Positions 50,390 through 59,499 of a DNA stretch of 64,000 bases are shown piece after piece. Each line of letters starts with the position of its first letter. The stretch's first letter is position 1. Origin of the DNA: Paenactinomyces guangxiensis (GTDB lineage Bacteria; Bacillota; Bacilli; Thermoactinomycetales; Thermoactinomycetaceae); contig NZ_JAECVR010000001.1 of NCBI RefSeq assembly GCF_016055185.1, forward strand, positions 570,345 to 634,344. Reading direction: 5' to 3'. A model generated the notes under the pieces. That model did not search any database, was not told the origin of the DNA, and was given only the letters and a program-made list of their open reading frames with translations. The translations under genes and the position numbers were made by a program.

Positions 50390-50551
50390 AGGGACCTCCT
50401 TTGGACTTACTCTGTCTTTCGCATTGCGGGTGAAAAAGATCATCTTTTTTAATCCCAAGACTCTCAATCGTTTACTTGCCCAGTTTGTATTTAGATTACT
50501 CGATTCCGTAACATTTGACAACACCCGGCAAAACACCTGGTACAGGATCAG

Positions 50552-51910
50552 TTACCCGATCAGCGGCCTCTCTTCGGGATATCGATACGGCGGCTGTTTT
50601 AGGCTTCTGGCTAAGGCCATGGCAATAGTGAGAGGGCCGAGCCGGCCGGCGAACATTGTAATTGTGATGAGAATCTTTCCTTCTAAACTGAGCTCACTGG
50701 TGAGTCCCATTGATAATCCACAGGTTCCAAAAGCGGAGACTGTTTCAAACATGGCTGTTAAAATATTGTTTGGATTTTCTGTGATGGTCAAGAGCATGGT
50801 GACGATCAACACCACAGTGATGGAAGCAACGGTAACTGTCAACGCTTTATAAACCTGGTTATAAGGAATCCTGCGTCGAAAAGTAACCACATTCTCCCGC
50901 CCGCGGATCATTCCCCACACTGCCAGTAAAATCGTGGCCAGGGTAGTTGTTTTAATTCCCCCACCCGTAGAACTCGGAGATGCCCCAACAAACATAAGGA
51001 AGAGGGTAAAGAATAAAGTGGCCGGATACATATCCGCCAGGCTGAGCGTATTAAATCCCGCCGAACGCGGTGTGAGAGAGTGAAAAAAGGAAGCGAGTAG
51101 CTTGTCATACCATGGCAAGTTACCCAAAGTAGCGGGATTCCTCCATTCAATGGCTAAAATCACCACCATACCAACGAAAATGAGAATTCCGGTCATGGTC
51201 AATACTAATTTGGTATGTAAACTGAGTCGTTTGGTAACCCGATACTCGACCAGTTCCAGTATCACAATAAAACCAAGGCCGCCCAGAGTAAAGAGACCAC
51301 CGATCGTCAAATTAACCACCGGATCTCCCACATAACGAACGAGGCTGCTAAATTTCTCATAGTCGCCGAACAAGTCAAAGCCCGCGTTATTAAAAGCGGA
51401 CACAGAGTGGAACATGGCATAATAGAGGCCTTTTCCCCACCCCCATTCAGGAATAAAGCGAAGAGAAAGAATAATAAATCCTACCCCCTCAATCACCAGG
51501 GTCATGATGACAACCGCTAATACAAGCCTTACCACGCCCTGCATATCAATCTTGTTAAACGCTTCTCTTAAAATAAGGCGTTCACGAATACCAATCTTTT
51601 TTCCGACGAGGAGTGCAAAAAAAGTGGCAAATGTCATTATTCCAATCCCGCCCACCTGGAAGAGAATCATTATCACCATTTCCCCAAACGTGCTAAAAGT
51701 AGTGGCGGTGTCCACCACTACCAGCCCCGTTAGACATACTGCCGATGTCGCTGTAAACAGGGCGTCAATAAAAGGAAGAGGCTGTCCGTTCTCTGTAGAA
51801 ATCGGCAATGACAACAAAAATGCCCCTGCCAAAATCGTGGCGGCAAAGCCGATTACCAGCACCTGGGGCGGAGATAACTTTTTAACAAAACCGTTCTGCA
51901 CCTGATTCAT
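50552..51910 (-). CDS. ktrB: TrkH/KtrB-family potassium channel subunit
   Basis: The 452-residue protein has four M1-P-M2 repeats with selectivity loops such as ATSAVCLTGL, SAFNNAGFDLFG, TPRSAGFNTL and SAFGTCGLSMGLT. GGGIKTTT follows the third. It forms a potassium (sodium-coupled) uptake channel with a cytosolic KtrA/C ring, whose gene is not in the window. GGAAGGA precedes the ATG. It is divergent from mnmA. Confidence 0.93.
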   Translation of the reverse strand: MNQVQNGFVKKLSPPQVLVIGFAATILAGAFLLSLPISTENGQPLPFIDALFTATSAVCLTGLVVVDTATTFSTFGEMVIMILFQVGGIGIMTFATFFALLVGKKIGIRERLILREAFNKIDMQGVVRLVLAVVIMTLVIEGVGFIILSLRFIPEWGWGKGLYYAMFHSVSAFNNAGFDLFGDYEKFSSLVRYVGDPVVNLTIGGLFTLGGLGFIVILELVEYRVTKRLSLHTKLVLTMTGILIFVGMVVILAIEWRNPATLGNLPWYDKLLASFFHSLTPRSAGFNTLSLADMYPATLFFTLFLMFVGASPSSTGGGIKTTTLATILLAVWGMIRGRENVVTFRRRIPYNQVYKALTVTVASITVVLIVTMLLTITENPNNILTAMFETVSAFGTCGLSMGLTSELSLEGKILITITMFAGRLGPLTIAMALARSLKQPPYRYPEERPLIG

Positions 51911-51947
51911 AAGACATTCCTTCCGCTGAACATTGTTTTCCGTTCAT

Positions 51948-51977
51948 TTGTTCAGAGTGTTTGATTTAGATTATAAT
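51948..51977 (+). promoter_or_regulatory. Promoter of mnmA
   Basis: TTGTTC (51948-51953), an 18-base spacer and TATAAT (51972-51977) lie about 70 bases upstream of the start. Confidence 0.55.
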
Positions 51978-51981
51978 GTAG

Positions 51982-53139
<1,158 letters not shown>

Positions 53140-53142
53140 GCG

Positions 53143-53184
53143 AAAACAACCCACCAGCCAACTGTTTGGCTGGTGGGTTGTTTT
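53143..53184. terminator. Strong bidirectional terminator between mnmA and the S8 protease gene
   Basis: AAAACAACCCACCAGCCAA pairs with TTGGCTGGTGGGTTGTTTT around a CTGT-like loop, with T residues on both sides. Confidence 0.92.
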
Positions 53185-53208
53185 GACTTTCTCCTGAAAA
53201 GATTCAGG

Positions 53209-55353
53209 CTATTTACCTATGTGGTAATAGTATGGTAGCCGGATCATATCACCGTCTTTGGACATGATTTGCAGATACCCTTGATAATCCCCTTCAGATT
53301 TGCTGAGGGTATTCGCCGCCACGTCAATCGTTCCGGTTTGACCGGGCCTGAGTGTAAGGACCAGGCTGTTATGTTTGACCGTTATATTGCGGTCCGGCTT
53401 AACGAAGTACGACTGTCTCTTTTTGGTGGTATTTTTCAGCGTAATCCGAATGGTCCCTTCACTTTTGGCGCCTTTTTTATTCAGCTTGCCAAAACTAAGG
53501 CTCGCCGGATTGGCCAACGCCACCGGTTTCAACGCTTTGCCCACGTTGATAATACCTGCCCCTACTTCCAGAGGCAAAGGTGCGCTTTTGGGGTCACGGG
53601 CTGTCCCCATCAAGGCCGATTTAAAATCTTGCGGGGTCCAGTCCGGATGGGCCTGTTTGAGGAGAGCAACCGCACCGGCAACGTGGGGAGTGGCCATAGA
53701 TGTTCCATTATACGAAGAAAGTCCTCCGCCGACCACACTTGAATAAACATTCACACCCACGGCGGCGACATCCGGCTTTAAGGTGTAGTGAATGGTGGGA
53801 CCCCGCGAGGAGAAGCCGGCGATCAAACTGTCATTGGTGCTTGTGAACTCTTGGTCCGGGCCGGGTTCCATGACAGCTGAACCGGATTTGCCGGCTAAGA
53901 TCCAGGCTCCGTCCCGGTCTGTAACCATGACCATCGGAATGGTAACAGATGCGTCAACAGACATCAGGGTTGGATCACCAGAGCTGTTATTGACCAGGAT
54001 CACACCCACGGCACCTTTTTCCTTGGCGTGGGTGGCTTTATCGGTAAAAGTACAGCTCCCCCGCTTGAGGACTGCAATTTTACCGGTCAAATCAGCAGCG
54101 ATAGGCTCACAGCCAAGTCCGTTTCCTTCACTGACCACCGCCAGGGGAGCAGCCACTTTTTGCGTTACTTTTCCACCGGGGTCTGAAGAGCCAACCGGAA
54201 CTACCCGCTCCTCTCCGTCTACGGTGACCGTGATGGATTTCCCGAAAAAGTGATTATTGGAGACAGCCGCTACGGTGATCGCTTTCTCGGCAATCCCCGG
54301 AGACTCTACAGTCATCGCCCCCGGACCGGAATTACCAGCAGCAATCACCATTGTCATCCCCGCATCGCTGGCGGCATTTACCACCTCAACCAGCAAATCA
54401 AATCCGGGTGTTGCCGTCCCGCCCAGGCTGAGATTGGCAATATCCATCCCGTCATTGACAGCCTGTTCGATCGCCGCAGCGATATGAATACTCTCTGCGG
54501 AACAGGGCTCATCATCCGGACAGGGAAAAACATTATAGTTACCCAGATATGCTTTAGGAGCAACCCCGCTCAAAGTACCGCCGGCAAGCCCGGTGGGATC
54601 CTTGTATCCCGCTTTACCGGCAATGGTTCCGGCTACATGTGTACCATGAGACCCTAGAGCTTCCGGTGTGGCGACGGGATCAGGGCTGAATACTTTTGCT
54701 ACAATCACCTTATTGCTGGTAAATTTAAGCCAGTCGTCCGTTCCCGCTTTCGGAAAGCCTTCCGGCATCTCGAGTGAGGGATCTTTTAAGTATGGATGGT
54801 TGACATCAATTCCGCTGTCGATCACGGCAACTTTTATACCTGCACCGTCATATCCTTCTTTCCATGCCGGCATGGTATTAATAATTAAATGACTCCGATT
54901 CATTAAGGGGCGATACTGTTTACTTTGAACAACCTTTTTTACACCGGGTCCCTGAGCTAATCGTTTGGCTTCGGCCTCGTTCGCTTTAACAGCCAGGCCA
55001 TTCAGTGTGAGGGAGTATTCCTGAATGACCCTGGTTGATTTTACATTTTGCTTCAGCCATTGCTTATAATCGGCCCGTTTTTTTGCCAGATAGCTGCGAT
55101 AATTTTTCACATCTGCAGATTGGGGATTGAGCTTTTCATTTGCTGTAACTTTAGTCGCTTGCAAGCCTTGAACTCCGCCCTTATAGGTTGCAACAGGCTG
55201 ATCTTCCAGTTGGACAAAGTAGTAATCACTCTCATTGGAAGCAGCTGGTGCAGACCGGCTTTCTCCCGAATAGGCAGAAGCGACTGAAAAACTGGCAAAA
55301 ACAAGAACCGAACTTAAGACCAAAGATAACCAAAATCGCCATTTGCCCTTCAT
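53209..55353 (-). CDS. Secreted subtilisin-like serine protease (S8, Vpr-like)
   Basis: The 714-residue protein has a signal peptide (cleavage near ASA-YSG) and an inhibitor I9 propeptide. The subtilase domain has Asp in VAVIDSGIDVNHP, His in GSHGTHVAGTIAG and Ser in YNGTSMATPHVAGAV. A PA (protease-associated) domain is inserted (VSEGNGLGCEPIAADLTGK region), as in Vpr. The C-terminal beta domain (SLSFGKLNKKGAKSEGTIRI) is Fn3-like. Length is shorter than Vpr (806). ATG at 55353 follows AGGGGG by 7 bases. Confidence 0.93.
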   Translation of the reverse strand: MKGKWRFWLSLVLSSVLVFASFSVASAYSGESRSAPAASNESDYYFVQLEDQPVATYKGGVQGLQATKVTANEKLNPQSADVKNYRSYLAKKRADYKQWLKQNVKSTRVIQEYSLTLNGLAVKANEAEAKRLAQGPGVKKVVQSKQYRPLMNRSHLIINTMPAWKEGYDGAGIKVAVIDSGIDVNHPYLKDPSLEMPEGFPKAGTDDWLKFTSNKVIVAKVFSPDPVATPEALGSHGTHVAGTIAGKAGYKDPTGLAGGTLSGVAPKAYLGNYNVFPCPDDEPCSAESIHIAAAIEQAVNDGMDIANLSLGGTATPGFDLLVEVVNAASDAGMTMVIAAGNSGPGAMTVESPGIAEKAITVAAVSNNHFFGKSITVTVDGEERVVPVGSSDPGGKVTQKVAAPLAVVSEGNGLGCEPIAADLTGKIAVLKRGSCTFTDKATHAKEKGAVGVILVNNSSGDPTLMSVDASVTIPMVMVTDRDGAWILAGKSGSAVMEPGPDQEFTSTNDSLIAGFSSRGPTIHYTLKPDVAAVGVNVYSSVVGGGLSSYNGTSMATPHVAGAVALLKQAHPDWTPQDFKSALMGTARDPKSAPLPLEVGAGIINVGKALKPVALANPASLSFGKLNKKGAKSEGTIRITLKNTTKKRQSYFVKPDRNITVKHNSLVLTLRPGQTGTIDVAANTLSKSEGDYQGYLQIMSKDGDMIRLPYYYHIGK

Positions 55354-55572
55354 TTCGTGCCCCCTAGTAATTTTTGTTTTTAAAGGTATATTATTTTTAT
55401 ACGGCAACGATGTTTTTGAACCCTTCTATTTTTATCACAATTATGATGCAAAATGTTTCCTATGTTTATCTAATAGCAAATTTTTTCTGTTTTTTTACAG
55501 GACTTTGGCCTGCAATGAAAAAATTGTAATAGAGTAGCATGAGAAAGTTGTGGACGAAGGGGGATTTCATCA

Positions 55573-56673
55573 GTGAGGCGTAAGTATTGGTTAAGCGGTC
55601 CGAAGCAGAAAGAAAAGAATCACTTGTCGCCGGACAACGGGCCACAAATCAAATGCAAGTCAATCTCCTTTATCGCTGCAGGGCTCAGTTGTTCAATCTT
55701 ATCTTTTGGCAGTACATTTTTCATTCTGCATGCGGATCAGCCCGGTAAAGAAATAAACCTGATCTCGCATGAGCGATATCCTACCGACTCTTATGTTTCT
55801 GCCGCAGAACCCATGGTCAAATTGCCGCCCGAGAACCCGGACTTGAATAATCATCCACCCCGATCGCGCGCAAACCGGTCCAATCACCAAAAAAATCAAC
55901 CGGCAGCCCTACATATAAATCAATCCGGGACCGAAACAGCACCCAAACACACAAAAGATCATGCCTGGTTAGTTTCAGCGAGTGACCTGCAAGATGATGA
56001 TGACCTGAGTACCTTTGTCCAGCAAATGGATACCGTTGACAGCATCTATTTATCAGGATTTGAACTTCAACCCACCGGAGAAGTAAAAAGTACACCGGCA
56101 ACGGCAAAGATACTTGTGCAGATCCTTCCTCTCGCCCGGGAAAAAGGAGTAAATGTGTATCCGGCTGTTGAAAGCGGAAATGACCCGGACCGAATTCACC
56201 ATCTCATTTCTACTCCACAAAGCCGGAAGCAGACTGTGAATCAAATGCAACAATTTGTACTGGCCAATCAATTTGCCGGATTGATCCTGAACCTGGAGCC
56301 GATTTATACCTCTGACCGTAAATTTTTCACCTTATTTGTTGAGGGGTTAACCAAACAATTGGAGCAGCAGAAAAAAACGGTCAGCCTCCCTGCCTCCACC
56401 AGGACAGTATCCCGTCCGGCTCCAAACCCGAACCTCTCTCAGGACAACCGCCCTTCAATAAAAGACACGATCACAAACGGACATGTTAAAACAGACCTTC
56501 CATTGGTAAAAAACAAGCCGGAACCATTTACCGGAAAACCGTTGATTCCTTCGACGGAGGACACAAAAAAATCTAGCAGGAAACCTGCTATCCCTCAAAA
56601 GTACGGCAATCCGGAGTCGTTTCAACTCCCCGTTCCCCCGGTTTCAATACCAGGATTCAAACAGGCAAAGTAA
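55573..56673 (+). CDS. Membrane-anchored protein with degenerate GH18-like domain
   Basis: The 366-residue protein has a short cytosolic N terminus and one span (residues about 31-51, SFIAAGLSCSILSFGS). A low-complexity linker follows, then a domain resembling the N-terminal half of GH18 barrels: YLSGFELQPTGEVK, LPLAREKGVNVYPAVESG, FAGLILNLEPIYTSDRKFF and LTKQLEQQKKTVSLP. The catalytic DxxDxDxE is reduced to LILNLEP, and the barrel stops early, so hydrolase activity is doubtful. The Pro/Lys/Asn-rich tail (about 285-366) is probably disordered. GTG start follows GGGGG by 9 bases. Confidence 0.6.
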   Translation: MRRKYWLSGPKQKEKNHLSPDNGPQIKCKSISFIAAGLSCSILSFGSTFFILHADQPGKEINLISHERYPTDSYVSAAEPMVKLPPENPDLNNHPPRSRANRSNHQKNQPAALHINQSGTETAPKHTKDHAWLVSASDLQDDDDLSTFVQQMDTVDSIYLSGFELQPTGEVKSTPATAKILVQILPLAREKGVNVYPAVESGNDPDRIHHLISTPQSRKQTVNQMQQFVLANQFAGLILNLEPIYTSDRKFFTLFVEGLTKQLEQQKKTVSLPASTRTVSRPAPNPNLSQDNRPSIKDTITNGHVKTDLPLVKNKPEPFTGKPLIPSTEDTKKSSRKPAIPQKYGNPESFQLPVPPVSIPGFKQAK

Positions 56674-56725
56674 CGATTCCAGCGTGCCGGGGGATGATGC
56701 CCCAGGTCCATACAGAGATTCGCAC

Positions 56726-56760
56726 AAAAAACAGCTTGTCCTGATCAGGACAAGCTGTTT
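56726..56760. terminator. Terminator of the proximal tRNA-Arg
   Basis: ACAGCTTGTCCTGA and TCAGGACAAGCTGT form a 28-base perfect palindrome (56731-56758) with A- and T-runs on the two sides. Confidence 0.9.
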
Positions 56761-56764
56761 TGGT

Positions 56765-56841
<77 letters not shown>

Positions 56842-56862
56842 ATTATATTTTAGTGACATCTT

Positions 56863-56892
56863 ATTTTAACATGATTCCTATCTTGAGATCAA
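56863..56892 (-). promoter_or_regulatory. Promoter of the proximal tRNA-Arg
   Basis: TTGATC (56887-56892), an 18-base spacer and TAAAAT (56863-56868) lie just upstream on the minus strand. Confidence 0.6.
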
Positions 56893-56950
56893 GTTTTTTT
56901 ATCAACAACCCGGCGTTGCTCTGTGCTTGTATCCAATCAGGCATCGGGCT

Positions 56951-56987
56951 GAAAAAAAGAGAGGATGCTGTGCATTGGACAGCATCC
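56951..56987 (-). terminator. Terminator of the tRNA-Leu/tRNA-Arg unit
   Basis: GGATGCTGT pairs with ACAGCATCC (56963-56987), followed on the minus strand by TCTCTTTTTTT. Confidence 0.88.
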
Positions 56988-56992
56988 TTGGT

Positions 56993-57069
<77 letters not shown>

Positions 57070-57073
57070 ATGG

Positions 57074-57161
57074 TGGTGCGGACGAAGGGACTTGAACCCC
57101 CACAGTCGTAATGACCACAAGAACCTGAATCTTGCGCGTCTGCCAATTCCGCCACGTCCGC
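57074..57161 (-). tRNA. trnL: tRNA-Leu (CAG)
   Basis: The 88-base class II tRNA has acceptor arms GCGGACG/CGTCCGC, D arm TGGCGGAATTGGCAGACGC, anticodon CAG in CAAGATTCAGGTTCTTG, a long variable arm and encoded CCA. It is four bases upstream of the tRNA-Arg gene. Confidence 0.96.
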
Positions 57162-57238
57162 ATATGATATTCGATTGATGAGCGTTTTCCGCTTGATCTT
57201 AACATCTCGGAAAAGCGTTCCTCGCATCGACAAGAATT

Positions 57239-57267
57239 AATATATCACGCGGCTATATGAAAGTCAA
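57239..57267 (-). promoter_or_regulatory. Promoter of the tRNA-Leu/tRNA-Arg unit
   Basis: TTGACT (57262-57267), 17 bases and TATATT (57239-57244) face the tRNA genes. Confidence 0.7.
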
Positions 57268-57344
57268 CAGGGAATTTTTAAGACGAAATATTTTTATTTT
57301 TGAGGAATGGTGAAGTGAAACTCTGCCGTTTCAGCGGAGAGCAG

Positions 57345-57886
57345 TCACTTTTCTCTCAAATAGTGAACCGGAACAAACTCTGTTAACCAAACCCCGTTGG
57401 CCGATCGGAAAAAGGTATACCCATCCTGATGCATCTCCCCGGCCAGTATCTGTAATATCGCCGGCTTCCCGTGTCTCATACCGACCCGCCGGGCAGTAAC
57501 AGGATCTTCAGACAGATGTACATGATGCCGATTGCCTTTTACCAGTCCCTGTTCGCGAATAGACAGAAGAAAGCGGTCTGCTGTACCGTGATACAGCCTT
57601 TCCGGAGGCTTTACCGGTTCCAGATTTAAATCGATGGATACAGAATGCCCTTGATTCGCCCGAATTTTCCGGCCATCTTCGCTAAAGGAGAATCGCCGCT
57701 TATCATTCGTTTCAACAATATGTTGCAACGTTTCGCGATCCAGTAAAACCCCGTGTTTCCTACAAGCTTCCAAAAGTTCCTCTACACCCGTCCACCCGTT
57801 CTGATCCAGACGAATCCCGATACTTTCCGGTTTAGGCGCAAAACTTTACTGAGGAACTTGCTTTGATTCACAATATCCTTTTTCAA
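57345..57886 (-). pseudogene. kptA: RNA 2'-phosphotransferase KptA, frameshifted near its 5' end
   Basis: KptA/Tpt1 removes a 2'-phosphate from RNA using NAD. The frame from TTG 57886 (GGAGG 8 bases upstream) reads MKKDIVNQSKFLSKVLR and then leaves frame. The main frame continues KPESIGIRLDQNGWTGVEEL, then TNDKRRFSFSEDGRKIRANQ, RLYHGTADRFLLSI and HVHLSEDPVTARRVG to TAA at 57345. One missing base between 57834 and 57835 (CGCC-TAAA instead of CGCCATAAA, RHKP) explains the break. With it restored, the protein would have 180 residues, the normal length. The C-terminal 142-residue part keeps the NAD-site residues. Confidence 0.85.
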
Positions 57887-58084
57887 AAAATCGCCCTCCG
57901 TTATGTTCACCCTGTAGATGAGCTCTTCAGACTTAAGAACTAGGAGATTGTCATCTCCCGAACGAGTTTTGCAGAAATAACCGATTTAGCAATGACTTGA
58001 CCACTCCCCATGCGTAAGCGCAGGGGATTCTTGGGTAATCTCCCGCAACTGAGAGAAATTGACCAAGCTCAGACCGTGAGTCGT

Positions 58085-58204
58085 TTAAACTCTTAGCAAT
58101 AACCAGTTGGCAAATTTAGTATTGATCTGAGTCATTCGTTCATACATGTCCTGTTTCGGTTGGGTTGGTTTATGAAGTTCGAGTTTTAATGTGATCGTTG
58201 GCAT
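58085..58204 (-). pseudogene. tnpB N-terminal fragment
   Basis: ATG 58204 follows AAGGAGG and opens MPTITLKLELHKPTQPKQ, then DMYERMTQINTKFANWLL, the N terminus of a TnpB-type protein. TAA at 58085 stops it after 39 codons, where the sequence joins the element end. Confidence 0.65.
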
Positions 58205-58225
58205 TGTTATTCTCTCCTCCTTCCT

Positions 58226-58278
58226 ATATACTAAGTATATCTAATCAATATCTATAATATATAAAAGTATATACTTTT
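58226..58278. promoter_or_regulatory. Two palindromic operators between tnpB fragment and RHH gene
   Basis: ATATACTAAGTATAT (58226-58240) and AAAAGTATATACTTTT (58263-58278) are palindromes sharing the half-site AGTATAT. The pair flanks a very AT-rich promoter region and suits cooperative binding by the RHH protein encoded next door. Confidence 0.6.
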
Positions 58279-58300
58279 TTACAATAGAGGAGGACGAATC

Positions 58301-58477
58301 ATGCCGAAAAAAAATAGAACCCCGATTCTTCTAAAGTGTCCAGATGACTTACTTCAAAAGATCGAGGAGTACCAAGAAAGAGAAATGATTTCGACTCGAG
58401 CAGGAGCGATTTATGAATTGATTCGACTGGGACTCAAATACGCAGAAAAAGAAAGAACCGATTCATCCCACCCCTAG
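58301..58477 (+). CDS. Ribbon-helix-helix DNA-binding protein, 58 residues
   Basis: ATG at 58301 follows GAGGAGG by 7 bases. The 58-residue product reads MPKKNRTPILLKCPDDLLQK then IEEYQERE and STRAGAIYELIRLGLKYAEK: a strand (TPILLKCP), helix A, a turn and helix B, the CopG/Arc pattern. It is probably an autorepressor binding the two upstream palindromes and also controlling the divergent tnpB. A C-rich hairpin follows the stop. It is below the length cut-off of most ORF calls. Confidence 0.75.
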   Translation: MPKKNRTPILLKCPDDLLQKIEEYQEREMISTRAGAIYELIRLGLKYAEKERTDSSHP

Positions 58478-58535
58478 AAGGGGATGGGCTTTCTCAAATT
58501 TCGGTAAGCGCTTTTCCTCGATCCAAGTAGTCGAA

Positions 58536-58691
58536 TCACTTTTTATTAACAAATCCTAAACCAATTCCTATTCCAATACCAAGAACAATTCCAGAAATAA
58601 TACTATCCAGTAGTAAAAGTCCTATCGGTACACCTATGGCCAATCCTAAAGCAATAAGACTGACTTTAAATCCTATATCTTTTTTAGACAT
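58536..58691 (-). CDS. Small glycine-rich membrane protein, 51 residues
   Basis: ATG at 58691 follows AAAGGAG by 8 bases and opens 51 codons. A basic N terminus (MSKKDIGFKV) precedes two hydrophobic spans (SLIALGLAIGVPIGLLLL and SGIVLGIGIGIGLGFV) and the tail NKK. It lies 57 bases downstream of the flavodoxin gene in the lanthipeptide cluster, on the same strand. Roles in immunity or transport are possible from context; the sequence shows only a small two-span membrane protein. Confidence 0.65.
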   Translation of the reverse strand: MSKKDIGFKVSLIALGLAIGVPIGLLLLDSIISGIVLGIGIGIGLGFVNKK

Positions 58692-58748
58692 TTATTTAAC
58701 TCCTTTCGATTCATATGAAGAGTCAGATCTAAATCACGTGATTGTTAA

Positions 58749-59468
58749 CTAGTTTGAAATTGAACTAATTTTCGTGAAATACTCTTTTAGTGTTGTGGCA
58801 TCAAATAGCCCATGAGATTTCCAATACTTGTATTCAAAATGTTCTTCTGAGTAGTTCTGAATAATATTTTTATAAATTTGAAAAAGACGTTCTTGTCCAT
58901 CTGATGGTAAAAATGTACCTAGTTTATTAAGTGAATCGATTATACACAAAACAATTTGCTGTATCTTTTTTTCAGTTGTTTCTGGTTCAGTATTAAGGAA
59001 ATATTCACTTGAAACTATAACTGCTCCCATAACCACCATCACTTTTTGTAAGTAATTTAATACATATTCCGCACCGTTGCTATCAGCTGTTGACACAATA
59101 ACTACTGGCTTTCCTGCTAGTGCAAATATATGATCCCAATAGGAAATGCGATCAATTAGATTCTTCATATCCCCAGAAACGTTATGAGAGTATACTGGAC
59201 TTGCCATTAAGAGAAGATCTGCTTCAAGTAATTTACGCTTTACTATGCGGGCTCGATCTTGAGTTATATCTTCGGTAGGACATTCCCCTTTTATAAAGCA
59301 GGTCTTGCACCCGGTAGCTGGTAGAATTTCAAAGTCCTGAGGAGTAACTAAGTCAATTGACAAAGGAGAATCGTATTCCATTTTCACTTTTTCCAGAATC
59401 TCTTTTGAATATCTAACAATTCTGGATGAGTCTTGTCTCGAGCCTATATATGCCACGATTTTTTTCAT
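58749..59468 (-). CDS. Flavodoxin-like NAD(P)H-dependent oxidoreductase in lanthipeptide cluster
   Basis: The 239-residue protein is a flavodoxin-fold FMN reductase (NADPH_dep_FMN_red group). The phosphate-binding loop is AYIGSRQDSSRIVRYSKEI, a family-typical Cys pair lies in ATGCKTCFIKGECPTED, and MASPVYSHNVSGDMKNLIDR is the flavin-contacting segment. A C-terminal extension of about 60 residues is unusual. It is 31 bases downstream of the transporter gene, so it is probably a tailoring enzyme, for example reducing dehydroamino acids or forming another redox modification. That role is inference. Confidence 0.8.
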   Translation of the reverse strand: MKKIVAYIGSRQDSSRIVRYSKEILEKVKMEYDSPLSIDLVTPQDFEILPATGCKTCFIKGECPTEDITQDRARIVKRKLLEADLLLMASPVYSHNVSGDMKNLIDRISYWDHIFALAGKPVVIVSTADSNGAEYVLNYLQKVMVVMGAVIVSSEYFLNTEPETTEKKIQQIVLCIIDSLNKLGTFLPSDGQERLFQIYKNIIQNYSEEHFEYKYWKSHGLFDATTLKEYFTKISSISN

Positions 59469-59499
59469 CTACATCTTCTCCTCCAATCTCAGTTAAATA

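Larger units (their letters stand above)
57997..58500. mobile_element. IS200/IS605-type remnant with divergent RHH gene
   Basis: The left side holds an IS605-like right-end hairpin CCCCTGCG-CTTA-CGCATGGGG, then TGGTCAAG (minus strand, 57997-58030) just after a 39-codon tnpB 5' fragment. A divergent ribbon-helix-helix gene occupies the right side. A second hairpin CCCACCCCT/AGGGGATGGG plus CTTTCTC (58466-58495) follows it. Most of tnpB is deleted between the fragment and the end hairpin. The interval 57887-57996 shows nothing else. Confidence 0.6.

Noticed and set aside
58931..59468. Flavodoxin-like protein as part of a nitrogen-fixation or methionine-synthase system
   Set aside because: Its neighbours are lanT and lanM in the same direction with short gaps, so a cluster role is the simpler reading.
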